Shown: positions 36,036 to 46,114, numbered from the stretch's first letter. The stretch: 64,000 bases of DNA from Marinoscillum sp. 108 (GCF_902506655.1 NZ_LR734808.1:3594501-3658500); one strand, 5' to 3'. Numbers and translations: made by a program. The notes: generated from the letters alone by a model not told the origin.

Positions 36036-36106
36036 ATGTGTGAATGCACGGCCAGCGGAGGAAACCTTTCCTCAAAGCATCTTGAGGCCTTTTTAAATAA
36101 GATATC
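36036..36106 (+). promoter_or_regulatory. Candidate translation-coupled leader and attenuator of leuA
   Basis: A 24-codon frame beginning ATG at 36036 ends in a TGA that overlaps the leuA ATG. It has three leucine codons (CTT, CTT, TTA). Two mutually exclusive hairpins overlap inside it: GAGGAAA/TTTCCTC, and CCTCAA/TTGAGG (36070-36075 with 36082-36087) followed by five T. A ribosome paused at the first CTT would block the second stem. This is an inference from layout only. Confidence 0.35.
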
Positions 36107-37627
36107 ATGAGTGATAAAGTATATGTGTTTGATACTACCCTGAGAGATGGCGAGCAGGTCCCTGGTTGTCAGTTGTCCACTCCCGAGAAAATTGAAGTGG
36201 CGAAGGAGTTGGAGATCCTGGGTGTGGATATCATAGAGGCGGGCTTTCCGATTTCCAGCCCCATGGATTTTAACTCGGTCATCGAGATTTCCAAGGCCGT
36301 TTCTGATCCTATTATTTGTGCACTCACACGCTCTGTAGAGAAAGATATAGACTTTGCGGCTGACGCCTTGAAATACGCCAAGCGTAAAAGAATACACACA
36401 GGTATAGGCTCTTCCGATTACCATATCAAATACAAATTTAAGAGTGACAGAGAGAAGATATTGGAGCGAGCTGTAGCTGCTACCAAATATGCCAAAAAGT
36501 ACGTGGAGGATGTAGAGTTCTACTGCGAGGATGCCGGACGTACTGACAATGAGTACCTGGCCCGAATGGTGGAAGCGGTGATCAAAGCCGGGGCTACAGT
36601 GGTGAATATTCCTGACACCACGGGCTATTGTCTGCCAGAGGAGTATGGTGCCAAAATCAAATTTTTGAAAGAAAACGTGAAGGGGATTGACAATGCGATT
36701 ATTTCATGTCATTGTCATAATGACCTGGGGCTGGCTACTGCCAATACCATGGCAGGTGTACTGAATGGCGCCCGACAAGTGGAAGTCACCATCAATGGTA
36801 TCGGAGAGAGAGCAGGTAACACTTCTTTGGAAGAGGTGGCTATGATCCTGAAAACGCATAAGGATGTGGATCTGCACACCAACATTGACAGCAAACACAT
36901 CTATGCGTTGAGTCTGCTGGTGAGCAAAATGATGAGAATGCCGGTGCAGCCAAATAAGGCCATTGTGGGCAGAAATGCTTTCGCGCATTCTTCCGGTATT
37001 CACCAGGATGGCGTGATTAAGCATCGAGAAAATTATGAAATTTTGGATCCTGAAGACGTGGGTATCCCACAGTCATCCATTATTCTCACCGCCAGAAGTG
37101 GCAAGGCCGCATTGAAATATCATTTGGACAGACTGGGCTATTCTCTGGAAGAGGCTCGGGTGGAAGAGGTCTACGATGACTTCTTGAAAATGGCTGATGC
37201 CAAAAAAGACGTGACTGATGATGATCTGATTATTTTAATAGAAGGATCGCTGCCAGAGGGGGGTATTAAGCTGAAAAATGTTCAGATCATTTGTGGGGAG
37301 TCTGTGTTTCCTTCAGCCACAGTAGAGTTGGAGGTTAATAAAGAGATCATTCATGCCTCGGCCACAGGTACGGGATCCATTGATGCCGCTTTCAGGGCAG
37401 TGGATGAAATATTGGGAGAGGTGTTCGATATGGATGAATTTTTGGTGCAATCTATGGGCAATAGAAATGATGATGGCAAAGTGCACCTGCGTGTGAAATA
37501 TCAGGATCAGCATTATATGGGATTTGGTGTTCATAAGGATATCATCATAGCGTCAGTCAAAGCCTATGTCGACGCTATTAATAAGATCACTTCAGTAAAG
37601 AGTAAAGTGCTCAAGGCAACCGCGTAA
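36107..37627 (+). CDS. leuA: 2-isopropylmalate synthase
   Basis: This 506-residue enzyme condenses acetyl-CoA with 2-oxoisovalerate, the first committed step of leucine synthesis. It has the catalytic barrel motifs [13 protein letters not shown] and [14 protein letters not shown], the HSSGIHQDG segment, and a C-terminal LeuA-type regulatory domain (about 370-506), which senses leucine. It is full length. No leuB, leuC or leuD gene is nearby, so it stands alone with its own terminator. A possible attenuator in its leader would fit leucine control. Homocitrate or citramalate synthase are less likely because of the full LeuA-type layout. Confidence 0.93.
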   Translation: MSDKVYVFDTTLRDGEQVPGCQLSTPEKIEVAKELEILGVDIIEAGFPISSPMDFNSVIEISKAVSDPIICALTRSVEKDIDFAADALKYAKRKRIHTGIGSSDYHIKYKFKSDREKILERAVAATKYAKKYVEDVEFYCEDAGRTDNEYLARMVEAVIKAGATVVNIPDTTGYCLPEEYGAKIKFLKENVKGIDNAIISCHCHNDLGLATANTMAGVLNGARQVEVTINGIGERAGNTSLEEVAMILKTHKDVDLHTNIDSKHIYALSLLVSKMMRMPVQPNKAIVGRNAFAHSSGIHQDGVIKHRENYEILDPEDVGIPQSSIILTARSGKAALKYHLDRLGYSLEEARVEEVYDDFLKMADAKKDVTDDDLIILIEGSLPEGGIKLKNVQIICGESVFPSATVELEVNKEIIHASATGTGSIDAAFRAVDEILGEVFDMDEFLVQSMGNRNDDGKVHLRVKYQDQHYMGFGVHKDIIIASVKAYVDAINKITSVKSKVLKATA

Positions 37628-38037
37628 ACTAGTAGAATCTAAATATTCCAGTCCTCGTTTGGCCCTTCACAGTTTGTGAAGGGCTTTTTTTGTTATTGAC
37701 CAATCTGGTCAAGAGGGGTTGAAATGCACGTGTTAGTTGCTGATTAAATGAGGTATTTACACTTCTTCAAAAATTATCAATATTCCGAAGTAAATTTTAT
37801 AGATGATCGTTAAAAATGTAAGGATATATTGTGAGCGATATAAAAATGGGCATAAACATGGAGATAGTTTTGGTATTGTGAAAGGAAATTCTGTTTCTTT
37901 GGCGCGCTTGAACGTGACCAATCTGTGACAGACGAATCTCTTTCGGCACCCACCCAACCAGCATAGTAAGTTGACACAGTGACTGATTTTCGCAAGTCAG
38001 AATCTGTGAGTTTTTCACATTTAAAACCTAATTCATT
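37628..38037. other. 410-base intergenic region between leuA and the M43 protease gene
   Basis: The first 60 bases hold the leuA terminator. The rest is AT-rich and has no convincing frame. A TAGTTTTG box at 37865-37872 on the plus strand matches the -7 consensus but has no -33 partner at the right distance. It probably holds the protease promoter. Confidence 0.55.
37662..37684 (+). terminator. Rho-independent terminator of leuA
   Basis: Perfect 9-bp stem GCCCTTCAC/GTGAAGGGC, loop AGTTT, then seven T. It lies about 35 bases after the stop. Confidence 0.93.
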
Positions 38038-40659
38038 ATGCGAAAACTATTACTTACAGTGGGTACAGTCCTGCTTATGGCGTTTACAGTAAACGCCCAG
38101 AATCAGAGGTTATGCGCCTCAGATGAAGTTTTTGAAAGGCAAAATGCCAATCCGAAGACACTCGAACTTCGTAAAAATGTCGAGGAGCATACCAGAAACT
38201 TCCTGGCCAAGGGAGGTAAAGCCAACCAGCGCACCGGAATTTTGAATATCCCGGTTATCGTGCATGTTATTTACAATACCTCACAGCAGAATATTTCTGA
38301 CGCCCAAATTCAGTCTCAGATTGATGTACTTACAGAGGATTTCAGAAAAATGAATGCTGATGTGAGTCTTACTCCTTCAGAGTTTGCACCATTGGCATCT
38401 GACATTGAAATAGAATTTTCTTTGGCACAGATCACCAGAAAGTCAAGCTCCAAAACTTCCTGGGGAACTAACGATGCTATGAAATCATCCGCTCAGGGCG
38501 GGGTGGATGTAGTGAGCCCTGATGAATACCTGAATATCTGGGTATGTAATATCGGTGGAGGTATCCTGGGTTACGCACAGTTTCCTGGTGGCCCAAGTTC
38601 CACAGATGGAGTGGTCATTTCGCCACAGTATTTCGGAAGTATTGACCGACAGGGTGCTGGCGAAAACTTTTACCTTAGTTCTCCTTTTGATCTGGGAAGA
38701 ACAGCCACCCACGAGGTGGGGCATTACCTGAACCTGAGACATATCTGGGGTGATGGTAACTGTAATGCAGATGATTTTGTGACGGATACGCCAACAGCAG
38801 GTGGGGCCAACTACGGTTGCCCGAGCTACCCATCCAAGTCATGTAACAACAATGGAGGGTATACCAGCGACATGTTCATGAACTACATGGACTATGTAGA
38901 CGATGCCTGCATGTACATGTTTTCTGCAGGACAGAAAGCACGTATGGATGCCATTTTTGAGCCGGGAGGATCGAGAGAAACACTTGGGACCTCTACTGGT
39001 GGTTGTACATTAGCTGCTCCATCAGGATTATCGTCTTCAAATATTGGTGACAACAGCTTCACCTTATCATGGAGCAGCGTTTCCGGAGCTACCGGGTACG
39101 ACGTAAGTGTAGATGGGACTGTGACCAGCACATCCGGTACTTCTACTACCATTACCGGCCTCACTCCGGGCACTACGTATACCACCAAAGTAAGATCTAA
39201 GTGTGCCATCGGAAGCGGCGCTTACTCTGCTAATCTGATGGTAACTACCACGGGCAGCAATTGCAGCACCGGACCAGTAACGCTTTCACTTACATTGGAT
39301 AATTACCCTTCTGAAACTAGCTGGACCCTTAGCAAAGATGGTTCTACTGTGGCTTCAGGGAGCGGTTATAGTACCAGCGGCCAGACTGTCACTGAAGTAT
39401 TCGACTTTGGTAGTGGTAGCTATTCATTTACCATCAATGATTCTTACGGCGATGGTATTTGCTGCTCGTACGGAAACGGTTCTTATTCATTGACAGATGC
39501 CAATAGCACTGTGATTGTATCAGGAGGGAATTTCTCAAGTTCTGAGAATACCAGCTATTGTGTAGAGGGTGGAGGACCTGCCCCTGATACTCAGGCGCCA
39601 ACAGCACCTGGATCCCTATCAGCATCTAATGAAACTCAGACCTCAGTGGATTTGAGCTGGAGTGCTTCATCGGACAATGTAGGTGTGACTGGCTACGATG
39701 TATTTGTAGATGGCAGTTTGGATGGCAGTACCACAGGTACGTCCTACTCCGTAACAGGATTATCATCCGCGACTACTTATTCCCTTTCTGTGAAAGCAAA
39801 AGATGCTGCTGGTAACATGTCAGCTTCCAGTACGGTTTCGGCTACTACACTATCTTCTGGTGGCGGAGGCTCTAACGTACTGCTGACAAGCTATTTCGAA
39901 TCAGGATGGGATGGATGGTCTGATGGCGGCAGCGATGTAGCCAGATACTCAGGTACCAGGTCCTATGAAGGTTCTTATAGCATCCGACTGAGAGACAACT
40001 CTGGTGCCGCATCAGCAATGACATCTGGTGCAATGAACGTAAGCGCATATGACCAGATTTCAGTCGAGTTTTATTTCTATGCCTATAGCATGGAAAATGG
40101 TGAAGACTTCTGGGTGAGGTATTACAACGGCAGCTCATGGAGCACAGTGGCGACCTATGCCCGTGGAACCAACTTTGACAATAACACTTTTTATGTGGCT
40201 ACGGTGACCATAGATGCTTCCAACTATGCTTTCCCAAGTAATGCGCAGATAAGATTCCAGTGTGATGCCAGTGGCAACAACGATCAGATTTACATTGACG
40301 CTGTGACGGTAACAGGTATCAGTGGTGGTGCCAAGTCTGCTGGTAATTCCATAACCGCTCTGGATATGGAGCGAAGAGTGGTTGAAGCAGACAATGGCAT
40401 TGACATTGACGGATTCAATATGTACCCTAACCCCACCGTAGACCGAATATCCCTGATGGTGGATGTGGATGAAGATGCGGAGGTACACATGGTCATTCAT
40501 GATGTACAGGGTAGAGTGATTCTCAAAAAAGCATGGAACGGACTAGAAGGTGTGACCAAGCTGGATGTGGACGTAAGTTCACTGGAGAAAGGGCTCTATT
40601 TTGTCAGAGTGAGTGATGGCAATGGATTAAATGATATCCAGAAACTGATTAAGAGATAA
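38038..40659 (+). CDS. Secreted M43-family zinc metalloprotease with fibronectin III domains and type IX sorting domain
   Basis: This 873-residue protein has a signal peptide (about 1-21, ending VNAQ) and a propeptide-like stretch. The M43 pappalysin-type protease domain (about 60-320) has the zinc site HEVGHYLNLRH: His225, Glu226, His229, His235. It then has a first fibronectin III domain (about 322-405), a Cys-containing beta domain (about 410-510, with SYGDGICCSYG), a second fibronectin III domain (about 515-615), an MAM/concanavalin-like domain (about 620-760) and a C-terminal sorting domain (YPNPTVDRISL, about 800-873). It should be a secreted or surface-attached protease. The domain limits are by eye. 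Confidence 0.92.
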   Translation: MRKLLLTVGTVLLMAFTVNAQNQRLCASDEVFERQNANPKTLELRKNVEEHTRNFLAKGGKANQRTGILNIPVIVHVIYNTSQQNISDAQIQSQIDVLTEDFRKMNADVSLTPSEFAPLASDIEIEFSLAQITRKSSSKTSWGTNDAMKSSAQGGVDVVSPDEYLNIWVCNIGGGILGYAQFPGGPSSTDGVVISPQYFGSIDRQGAGENFYLSSPFDLGRTATHEVGHYLNLRHIWGDGNCNADDFVTDTPTAGGANYGCPSYPSKSCNNNGGYTSDMFMNYMDYVDDACMYMFSAGQKARMDAIFEPGGSRETLGTSTGGCTLAAPSGLSSSNIGDNSFTLSWSSVSGATGYDVSVDGTVTSTSGTSTTITGLTPGTTYTTKVRSKCAIGSGAYSANLMVTTTGSNCSTGPVTLSLTLDNYPSETSWTLSKDGSTVASGSGYSTSGQTVTEVFDFGSGSYSFTINDSYGDGICCSYGNGSYSLTDANSTVIVSGGNFSSSENTSYCVEGGGPAPDTQAPTAPGSLSASNETQTSVDLSWSASSDNVGVTGYDVFVDGSLDGSTTGTSYSVTGLSSATTYSLSVKAKDAAGNMSASSTVSATTLSSGGGGSNVLLTSYFESGWDGWSDGGSDVARYSGTRSYEGSYSIRLRDNSGAASAMTSGAMNVSAYDQISVEFYFYAYSMENGEDFWVRYYNGSSWSTVATYARGTNFDNNTFYVATVTIDASNYAFPSNAQIRFQCDASGNNDQIYIDAVTVTGISGGAKSAGNSITALDMERRVVEADNGIDIDGFNMYPNPTVDRISLMVDVDEDAEVHMVIHDVQGRVILKKAWNGLEGVTKLDVDVSSLEKGLYFVRVSDGNGLNDIQKLIKR

Positions 40660-40679
40660 TACTTCTTTAATACAATGGT

Positions 40680-40713
40680 AGAAAGCCGGCTCAAGCATTT
40701 GAGCCGGCTTTCT
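40680..40713 (+). terminator. Terminator of the M43 protease gene
   Basis: A perfect 15-bp stem (40680-40694 with 40699-40713) around a GCAT loop, followed by a T run. It is one of the strongest terminators in the window. Confidence 0.93.
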
Positions 40714-40771
40714 TTTTTAGGTAGTGATTGATTTTTGGATATCTTCGGGGAGCAAAAAACGAAAAACGCTA

Positions 40772-41440
40772 ATGCCCATATCTAATGCCAACTTCCGGTT
40801 TCTGAATGAGCTGAGTCTCCACAAAAACAGAGAGTGGTTTGCCGAGCATAAACACGAATATGAAGTCTTCCATGAGGAAGTGAAAAACCTGGCAAAGGAT
40901 GTAGAAGTGCTGATGAATGAGCACGATTTACTAGCTGGAGGCAGAGTCTATCGGATATACAGAGACGTGCGTTTTTCAAAAGACAAGACACCTTTCAAGG
41001 ATTATTGGGCCGGGAGCTTTCGCAGGTCCACAGCACTTCTAAGAGGCGGGTACTATTATGAGATTGCCCCGGGAAGATCCTTCGTAGCCGGTGGTTTTTT
41101 CGGCCCGAACCCCTCGGATTTGCTGCATATCAGGAAGCAAATCAGCCAGGAGCCGGAGCCACTATGGGAGGTGCTTAATCAGAGGGAGTTCAAGCAATAT
41201 TTCGGAGATTTAAAGGGAGATGCCGTCAAGACCTCACCCAAGGGTTTTTCTATTGACGATCCGGCCATTATGCTCATCCGGCAAAAGCAGTTTGTGATAG
41301 AGCATTATTTCACCGATGAGGAAGTGCTGTCACCTGATTTTCCTGAAACCATAAATAGTGCATTCAGAGCGATGAGGCCTTTTTTGGATTATATGAGCGA
41401 AATCCTCACCACAGACTTGAATGGAGAATCAATGGTATGA
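40772..41440 (+). CDS. DUF2461-family protein
   Basis: This 222-residue protein starts at MPISNANFRFLNELSLHKNR, giving the family's usual N-terminus; upstream in-frame codons are too close to the terminator to be used. It contains REWFAEHKHEYE, YRIYRDVRFSKDKTPFKDYWAG and GGYYYEIAPG, the signature of DUF2461 (TIGR02453). The family is widespread, cytoplasmic and of unknown function. Nothing nearby points to a pathway. Confidence 0.88.
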   Translation: MPISNANFRFLNELSLHKNREWFAEHKHEYEVFHEEVKNLAKDVEVLMNEHDLLAGGRVYRIYRDVRFSKDKTPFKDYWAGSFRRSTALLRGGYYYEIAPGRSFVAGGFFGPNPSDLLHIRKQISQEPEPLWEVLNQREFKQYFGDLKGDAVKTSPKGFSIDDPAIMLIRQKQFVIEHYFTDEEVLSPDFPETINSAFRAMRPFLDYMSEILTTDLNGESMV

Positions 41441-41506
41441 TTGTTTACCGTTGGTCAAATTTGCTCCGGTGATGCCTAATCCGGATCGTTTGTTAAATAA
41501 AAGCTT

Positions 41507-42094
41507 ATGAAATACACTTTTACCCTTCTCGTATCAATCGCTTTTGCGATCATGGTTTCCGCTCAGGAGACCCCGCCAACTTCATATGAAGAAATTCCTG
41601 ATTACCCGGCCGAATTTACAGCAGAGACGGTAGAGGCCCGAATGGTTGACGGTTTGGGATTTAGGTACTATTGGGCTACGGAAGGTCTACAGTCTGAGGA
41701 CCTGTCTTTTCGCCCTGGTGATGAAGCCAGATCAACACGAGAAACATTGGAGCATATTTTCGGTCTCACACTGGTGTTAGTGAATTCCACTCGGATGATC
41801 CCGCATAGCTCAGAGGAGGTTATGGATCTGTCATTTGAAGAACTGCGAGCCCAGACCTTGGCCAATATTGCGGAAGCCAGCCAAACCCTGAAAAGTGAAG
41901 GAGCCAGGTTGGAGGACTTTCAGGTTATTTTTCAACGGGGTGAAGCGCAAACAATTTTCCCCTTTTGGAATCAGATCAATGGCCCGATTGCTGATGCGCT
42001 ATGGCATGTGGGACAGGTAGTGTCATTCAGGCGTTCGTCAGGCAATCCTTTGAACCCGAATGTACAGGTATTCATAGGTACTGTGAGGGAATAG
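41507..42094 (+). CDS. Secreted DinB-like protein
   Basis: This 195-residue protein has a signal peptide (about 1-19, ending VSAQ) and a DinB/YfiT-like four-helix body, with RYYWATEGL, DLSFRPGDEARSTRETLEHIFG and the C-terminal NGPIADALWHVGQVVSFRRS. The latter, with His, and the HIFG segment could bind a metal. DinB relatives include thiol transferases and stress-induced proteins. It has no clear operon partner. Its stop abuts the stop of the convergent EamA transporter gene. The family call is good, the function open. Confidence 0.75.
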   Translation: MKYTFTLLVSIAFAIMVSAQETPPTSYEEIPDYPAEFTAETVEARMVDGLGFRYYWATEGLQSEDLSFRPGDEARSTRETLEHIFGLTLVLVNSTRMIPHSSEEVMDLSFEELRAQTLANIAEASQTLKSEGARLEDFQVIFQRGEAQTIFPFWNQINGPIADALWHVGQVVSFRRSSGNPLNPNVQVFIGTVRE

Positions 42095-42967
42095 TCAGTT
42101 TCGCTTTTGAAATATTGATTTCAGGCTTTCGGTCACCACGGTCAGAAAGATCAGTGATCCACCTATATAAGTGCGGCCAGCAGGAATCTCATTAAGTACC
42201 AGAAAACCTAGTAGGATGCCTAACAGCGGGGTGAGTGCGCTGATCACACTCACAGTACTCACCGTGAAATGTTTGAAACTAAGGACAAGAAGTGTGTGAC
42301 CTGTAGCCGTCGTGAATAGGCCCAGAATCAACAATGCTTCCCAGTCTGTAGAGAGTTGTGCAGGCTCAAATTCAAAACCAAATAGAACTGGCCAGAGGAA
42401 TAACGAAATAAAGAGCAGCTGATAAAACATCAGGGTAATGCCTGATTGCTGAGCCACGCGCTTCTTCATGAGGATGTTTCGTATAGAGTAACAAAGGGCA
42501 GAAAAAACCCCAATAGCAATCCCTAAAGTGTGTTCATTTTCAAAACTCAGTTCAGGAGCTAATAATGCCACACCCACAAAGGCCAGTATTCCCAGAGCCA
42601 GACTACTTTTCTGAAAGGGAATTTTCAGCATGACGGGCTCCAGAAATGCCGTGATTACAGGGTAGGTAAACAAGGAAAGCATACCTATTGCGACGGTGGA
42701 AAGTTTCAGGGAGTAGAAGTAAGATACCCAGTGGCCAGCCAGAAGCAGGGAGCTGCCAAAAAGAAGCCAAAAGTTCTTACGATTGCCAATACGTAAGTCA
42801 AACTTCCCTACTTTCAGCACAATAAAGAGGGCAACAGCGCCAATAATACATCTCATCCAGATGGTAACCGGTGGGGGAAGTTCAATATATCTGCCAAGAG
42901 TGCCGGAGCTGGACATGATAAAAATGGCCAGTCCTAGCTGGAGTAAGTGAGCGAGTTGCTGATTCAT
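42095..42967 (-). CDS. EamA/DMT-family transporter
   Basis: This 290-residue membrane protein has about ten hydrophobic segments in two EamA halves, the first beginning LLQLGLAIFIMSSSGTLGRY and the second beginning LGIAIGVFSALCYSIRNILM. The family exports metabolites such as amino acids or drugs; the substrate is unknown. I chose the ATG of MNQQLAHLLQ; an in-frame TTG at 42976 lies inside a TACCTTTG box (42974-42981, minus strand). If that box is the -7 element, the transcript would start only a base or so before the ATG and be nearly leaderless. Confidence 0.9.
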   Translation of the reverse strand: MNQQLAHLLQLGLAIFIMSSSGTLGRYIELPPPVTIWMRCIIGAVALFIVLKVGKFDLRIGNRKNFWLLFGSSLLLAGHWVSYFYSLKLSTVAIGMLSLFTYPVITAFLEPVMLKIPFQKSSLALGILAFVGVALLAPELSFENEHTLGIAIGVFSALCYSIRNILMKKRVAQQSGITLMFYQLLFISLFLWPVLFGFEFEPAQLSTDWEALLILGLFTTATGHTLLVLSFKHFTVSTVSVISALTPLLGILLGFLVLNEIPAGRTYIGGSLIFLTVVTESLKSIFQKRN

Positions 42968-43073
42968 GCGGGCCAAAGGTAAGTGATTATCACTTTTGAC
43001 CGAGGAGTACTCACTTCAGGAATTTAATTAACCGGATCAACCAATCTGTGCTATTTCCGTTCTCAGCATCAAC

Positions 43074-43754
43074 ATGATGCAAATACTGATCATTGAAGAC
43101 GAAGTGAAGGTAGCCAACCACCTGAAAATGGGTCTGGAAGAGCAGGGTTTTGCGGCGGACATTGCCTATGATGGAAATGTTGGACTTAGGCTTTTTGGCC
43201 AGAAGGCATTTGACATGGTGCTTGTAGACGCGATTCTCCCTGGGAAGAATGGATTCGAAATCTGTCGGGAAATCCGGGTGCAAAATTCTGAAGTGAAAAT
43301 CATCATGCTTACGGCACTGGGAACCACCGATGATAAAGTGGAAGGACTGGAGTCTGGTGCGGATGATTACATGGTGAAGCCGTTTGATTTCAGGGAACTT
43401 CTGGCAAGGATACGAGCCATTTTGAAGCGCAACCTACCTTATACAGGGAAGGAGCGCTTAAAAATTGGGGACCTACTATTGGATATGGAGCGGAAGACTG
43501 CCAATAGGGCAGGAGTGAATATAGACCTCACAGCAAAGGAATATGCCCTTCTGGAGTTTTTGATGAGAAATAAAGGTAAGGTGCTTTCCAGAATGGAAAT
43601 CACAGAGAAAGTATGGGATCTGGATTTTGATCCGGGAACCAACGTGGTGGATGTTTACGTGAACATTTTGCGCAAGAAGATTGACAAACAATTTGAAAAT
43701 AAACTGATCCATACCCGCGTGGGTATGGGCTACTATCTGGATGACCTTTCTTAA
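43074..43754 (+). CDS. OmpR/PhoB-family response regulator
   Basis: This 226-residue protein has a receiver domain (Asp52 as phosphoacceptor in MVLVDAILPGKNG, MVKPFDF at the conserved Lys) and a winged-helix DNA-binding domain with VWDLDFDPGTNVVDVYVNILRKK and the ending TRVGMGYYL. It resembles CusR/ArlR-type regulators. Its last 14 bases overlap the kinase gene, so the two are coupled. The start could equally be the second ATG at 43077. The signal and target genes are unknown. Confidence 0.95.
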   Translation: MMQILIIEDEVKVANHLKMGLEEQGFAADIAYDGNVGLRLFGQKAFDMVLVDAILPGKNGFEICREIRVQNSEVKIIMLTALGTTDDKVEGLESGADDYMVKPFDFRELLARIRAILKRNLPYTGKERLKIGDLLLDMERKTANRAGVNIDLTAKEYALLEFLMRNKGKVLSRMEITEKVWDLDFDPGTNVVDVYVNILRKKIDKQFENKLIHTRVGMGYYLDDLS

Positions 43755-45153
43755 GATCAAACTACGCTCTCCGGCCATCAACATCAAGGATGCACTCGTC
43801 CTCCGGTTTGTGTTGATTTTTGGGGTACTGTGGGTACTGGCTTCATTTTCCATCTATTATTCTTCGGCTCAGTTTCGACACGATGAGTTTTATCAGCGCC
43901 TGCACACCAGAGCCAGCACAGCTGCCAAGTTGCTTATAGAAGTAGAGGAAGTAGATGCCTCATTGCTTAGAAAAATAGAAGATGCTAACCCCATCAAACT
44001 GCCGGGGGAGCGTATCACTATTTATGACTATAACAATGTGGAGATTTTCAGCACTGACACTCAGGATTCCATTCGCATGGATGAGGAGCGGTTCAATGAT
44101 ATTCGCCTGGAGGGGGAATACCGCTGGAGGCAAGGCAGCGTGGAAGTTTTGGGCCTACTCTATACTGATCAGTATGAGCGGTTTGTGGTGGTGGCTGCCG
44201 GCCAGGATGTGTATGGTTTCAGAAAGCTGGATAACCTCCGAAACATCCTACTCACAGTATTTTTTATTTCTCTCATTGTCATTGCCATGGCAGCCCGGTT
44301 GTATGCCGGAAATGCACTTCGTCCGATTTCCGAAGTGGTGGAGGAGGTCAACCAGATCGGTATTAGCAACCTGGGTAAAAGAGTCTCAGAAGGAAATGGA
44401 AAAGATGAAATAGCTACCCTGGGGATCACCTTCAACCGGATGCTCGATCGCCTACAGAGTGCTTTCGAAAGCCAGAAAAGTTTCATCACCAACGCTTCCC
44501 ATGAGTTGAGAACACCCATGACCAGTGTGCTATCTCAGGTGGATGTAGCCTTGCTTAAGGATAGAGATGCGAAGCATTACAAGGGCACGCTACAATCCGT
44601 ACGGGACGATATCCAGGAGCTCTCTGCACTGGCAGGTAAGTTGCTGCTACTGGCTCGGGTGGATGCATTCAGAGAGACCTTTGAGCCTATCAGGGTTGAT
44701 TCTATCCTATGGCAGGCCATCAGTGAGGTCTCCAGACATTTTAAGAATAACATTCTTGTCGACTTTTCTTCTGACATTGATGATGAGCAGTTTTTTACCA
44801 TCATGGGCAATGAGCAGCTGATTAGAAGTGTATTGCAGAACCTAATAGAGAATGCGTGTAAATACTCCGAGGGTAAGGATGTGCGGGTATTGGTGGAGCT
44901 TGCCGCAGAAGGGTTATGCCTTAAGGTAGAGGACCAGGGAGTGGGCATTGCACCCGAGGATCTTCCGGAGATTGGTCAGCCTTTTTACCGGGGGAAAAAC
45001 ACTTCGGGGTTTTCAGGGAGTGGGATAGGTCTGAACCTTTCTAAAAAGATCGTGGAGTTGCACCACGGAACCTTTTCCCTGGACTCGCGCATGGGGGAGG
45101 GCACACGGGTGAGCATTGTTTTTGAGTACCTCGGATTTTTAATTCTTTTTTAA
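43741..45153 (+). CDS. Sensor histidine kinase
   Basis: This 470-residue membrane kinase has a first helix (about 21-43), a periplasmic domain (about 44-160), a second helix (about 165-190), a HAMP domain, a dimerisation domain with His254 in NASHELRTPMTS, and an ATPase domain with NLIENACKYSE, DQGVGIAPED and GSGIGLNLSKKIV. It should phosphorylate the response regulator encoded just upstream. Heavy-metal or envelope stress is a common signal for this class, but nothing here fixes it. The genes overlap by 14 bases. Confidence 0.95.
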   Translation: MTFLKIKLRSPAINIKDALVLRFVLIFGVLWVLASFSIYYSSAQFRHDEFYQRLHTRASTAAKLLIEVEEVDASLLRKIEDANPIKLPGERITIYDYNNVEIFSTDTQDSIRMDEERFNDIRLEGEYRWRQGSVEVLGLLYTDQYERFVVVAAGQDVYGFRKLDNLRNILLTVFFISLIVIAMAARLYAGNALRPISEVVEEVNQIGISNLGKRVSEGNGKDEIATLGITFNRMLDRLQSAFESQKSFITNASHELRTPMTSVLSQVDVALLKDRDAKHYKGTLQSVRDDIQELSALAGKLLLLARVDAFRETFEPIRVDSILWQAISEVSRHFKNNILVDFSSDIDDEQFFTIMGNEQLIRSVLQNLIENACKYSEGKDVRVLVELAAEGLCLKVEDQGVGIAPEDLPEIGQPFYRGKNTSGFSGSGIGLNLSKKIVELHHGTFSLDSRMGEGTRVSIVFEYLGFLILF

Positions 45154-45220
45154 TCTCCCACTTAGGAGGGCTTAATCCCCGGACCGTTTTCTCTCCTAAA
45201 CCAAGAAAAATATTAAACCC

Positions 45221-46114
45221 ATGATTACAAAATCTAAAGAGAGCGTTACTGCAGTGATAGTGACCCTCTTGTTCGTCCTTGCATGTAGTGTTGCAGTTTA
45301 TTTTTTCTCTTTAAAGAGTCTGGCTGAAGATGAACTGACTTCAGAGAAAGTAAAAACCGAGAAGATGCTTTCTGAAAAGCTGGCGCTTTCGAAAGAGATA
45401 GAGAAGTTGAAAAGCGAGATTGTTGGATACAAAGGGAAAAGTGCTGATTTGGATAAAAGACTCATGAGTTTAGAGACTCAGCTTCAGCAGAAGGAGAGCG
45501 AGTTGAAAAATCAGGCGAGAAAAGGTGAGACGACCATCGCTGATTACAAAAAGCAATTGGCTGACCTGCAGGCCATCAGAAACAAGCTGAACGAGGAAAT
45601 AGCCAGACAAAATGAGCAACTCGTTGCTTTGCAAAAAGAGAATGGAAACCTCAAAAACACCATCGCGATGATGGAGGAGACCCATGAGGACCTGGTGACC
45701 AGAAACACAGTATTGTCGCAGCTGATCTCAGAGAACTATGGTGTGGAGGCTCATAAGAAAAGAAACAAACTGACGGTGAATTCTAAAAGAACTAAGGAAA
45801 TTCTGTTGGGCTTTGATGTGCCAACGGAGATGACCGAAAAGCTTTCGTTCAAGATCACCTCACCCGATGGTAAAGCAGTGGCGAGCAACAACTCAAAGAC
45901 CATTACTTATACTGTGAAAGAGGATTTTGAATTCAGTGATTCAGAAGTGATGGCCAGTATAAACGGTACTTATGCCAGCATTTCGGACAAAAGAAACAAG
46001 AAGCGTGTAGTGCTCACTTACAAACCCGAGCAGAAACTGGCCGGTGGAGTGTACATGATCGATATCTTCTCTGACAGCACCTTCGTGGGTAGCAGCCAGA
46101 TCAGATTGAAATAG
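45221..46114 (+). CDS. Membrane-anchored coiled-coil protein of unknown function
   Basis: This 297-residue protein has a short cytoplasmic start, a membrane helix (about 10-31), a long coiled coil (about 35-165, with heptads such as LDKRLMSLETQLQQKESEL) and a C-terminal beta-rich domain (about 185-297, ending in FVGSSQIRLK). It resembles a tethered stalk with a globular head. No family name comes to mind. It follows the two-component system after 67 bases and is followed by a strong terminator, so it may be part of that transcript or its target. Confidence 0.7.
   Translation: MITKSKESVTAVIVTLLFVLACSVAVYFFSLKSLAEDELTSEKVKTEKMLSEKLALSKEIEKLKSEIVGYKGKSADLDKRLMSLETQLQQKESELKNQARKGETTIADYKKQLADLQAIRNKLNEEIARQNEQLVALQKENGNLKNTIAMMEETHEDLVTRNTVLSQLISENYGVEAHKKRNKLTVNSKRTKEILLGFDVPTEMTEKLSFKITSPDGKAVASNNSKTITYTVKEDFEFSDSEVMASINGTYASISDKRNKKRVVLTYKPEQKLAGGVYMIDIFSDSTFVGSSQIRLK

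Noticed and set aside
35905-36106. T-box or other known riboswitch before leuA
   Set aside because: The conserved T-box sequence and specifier loop are not seen, and the leader is too short.
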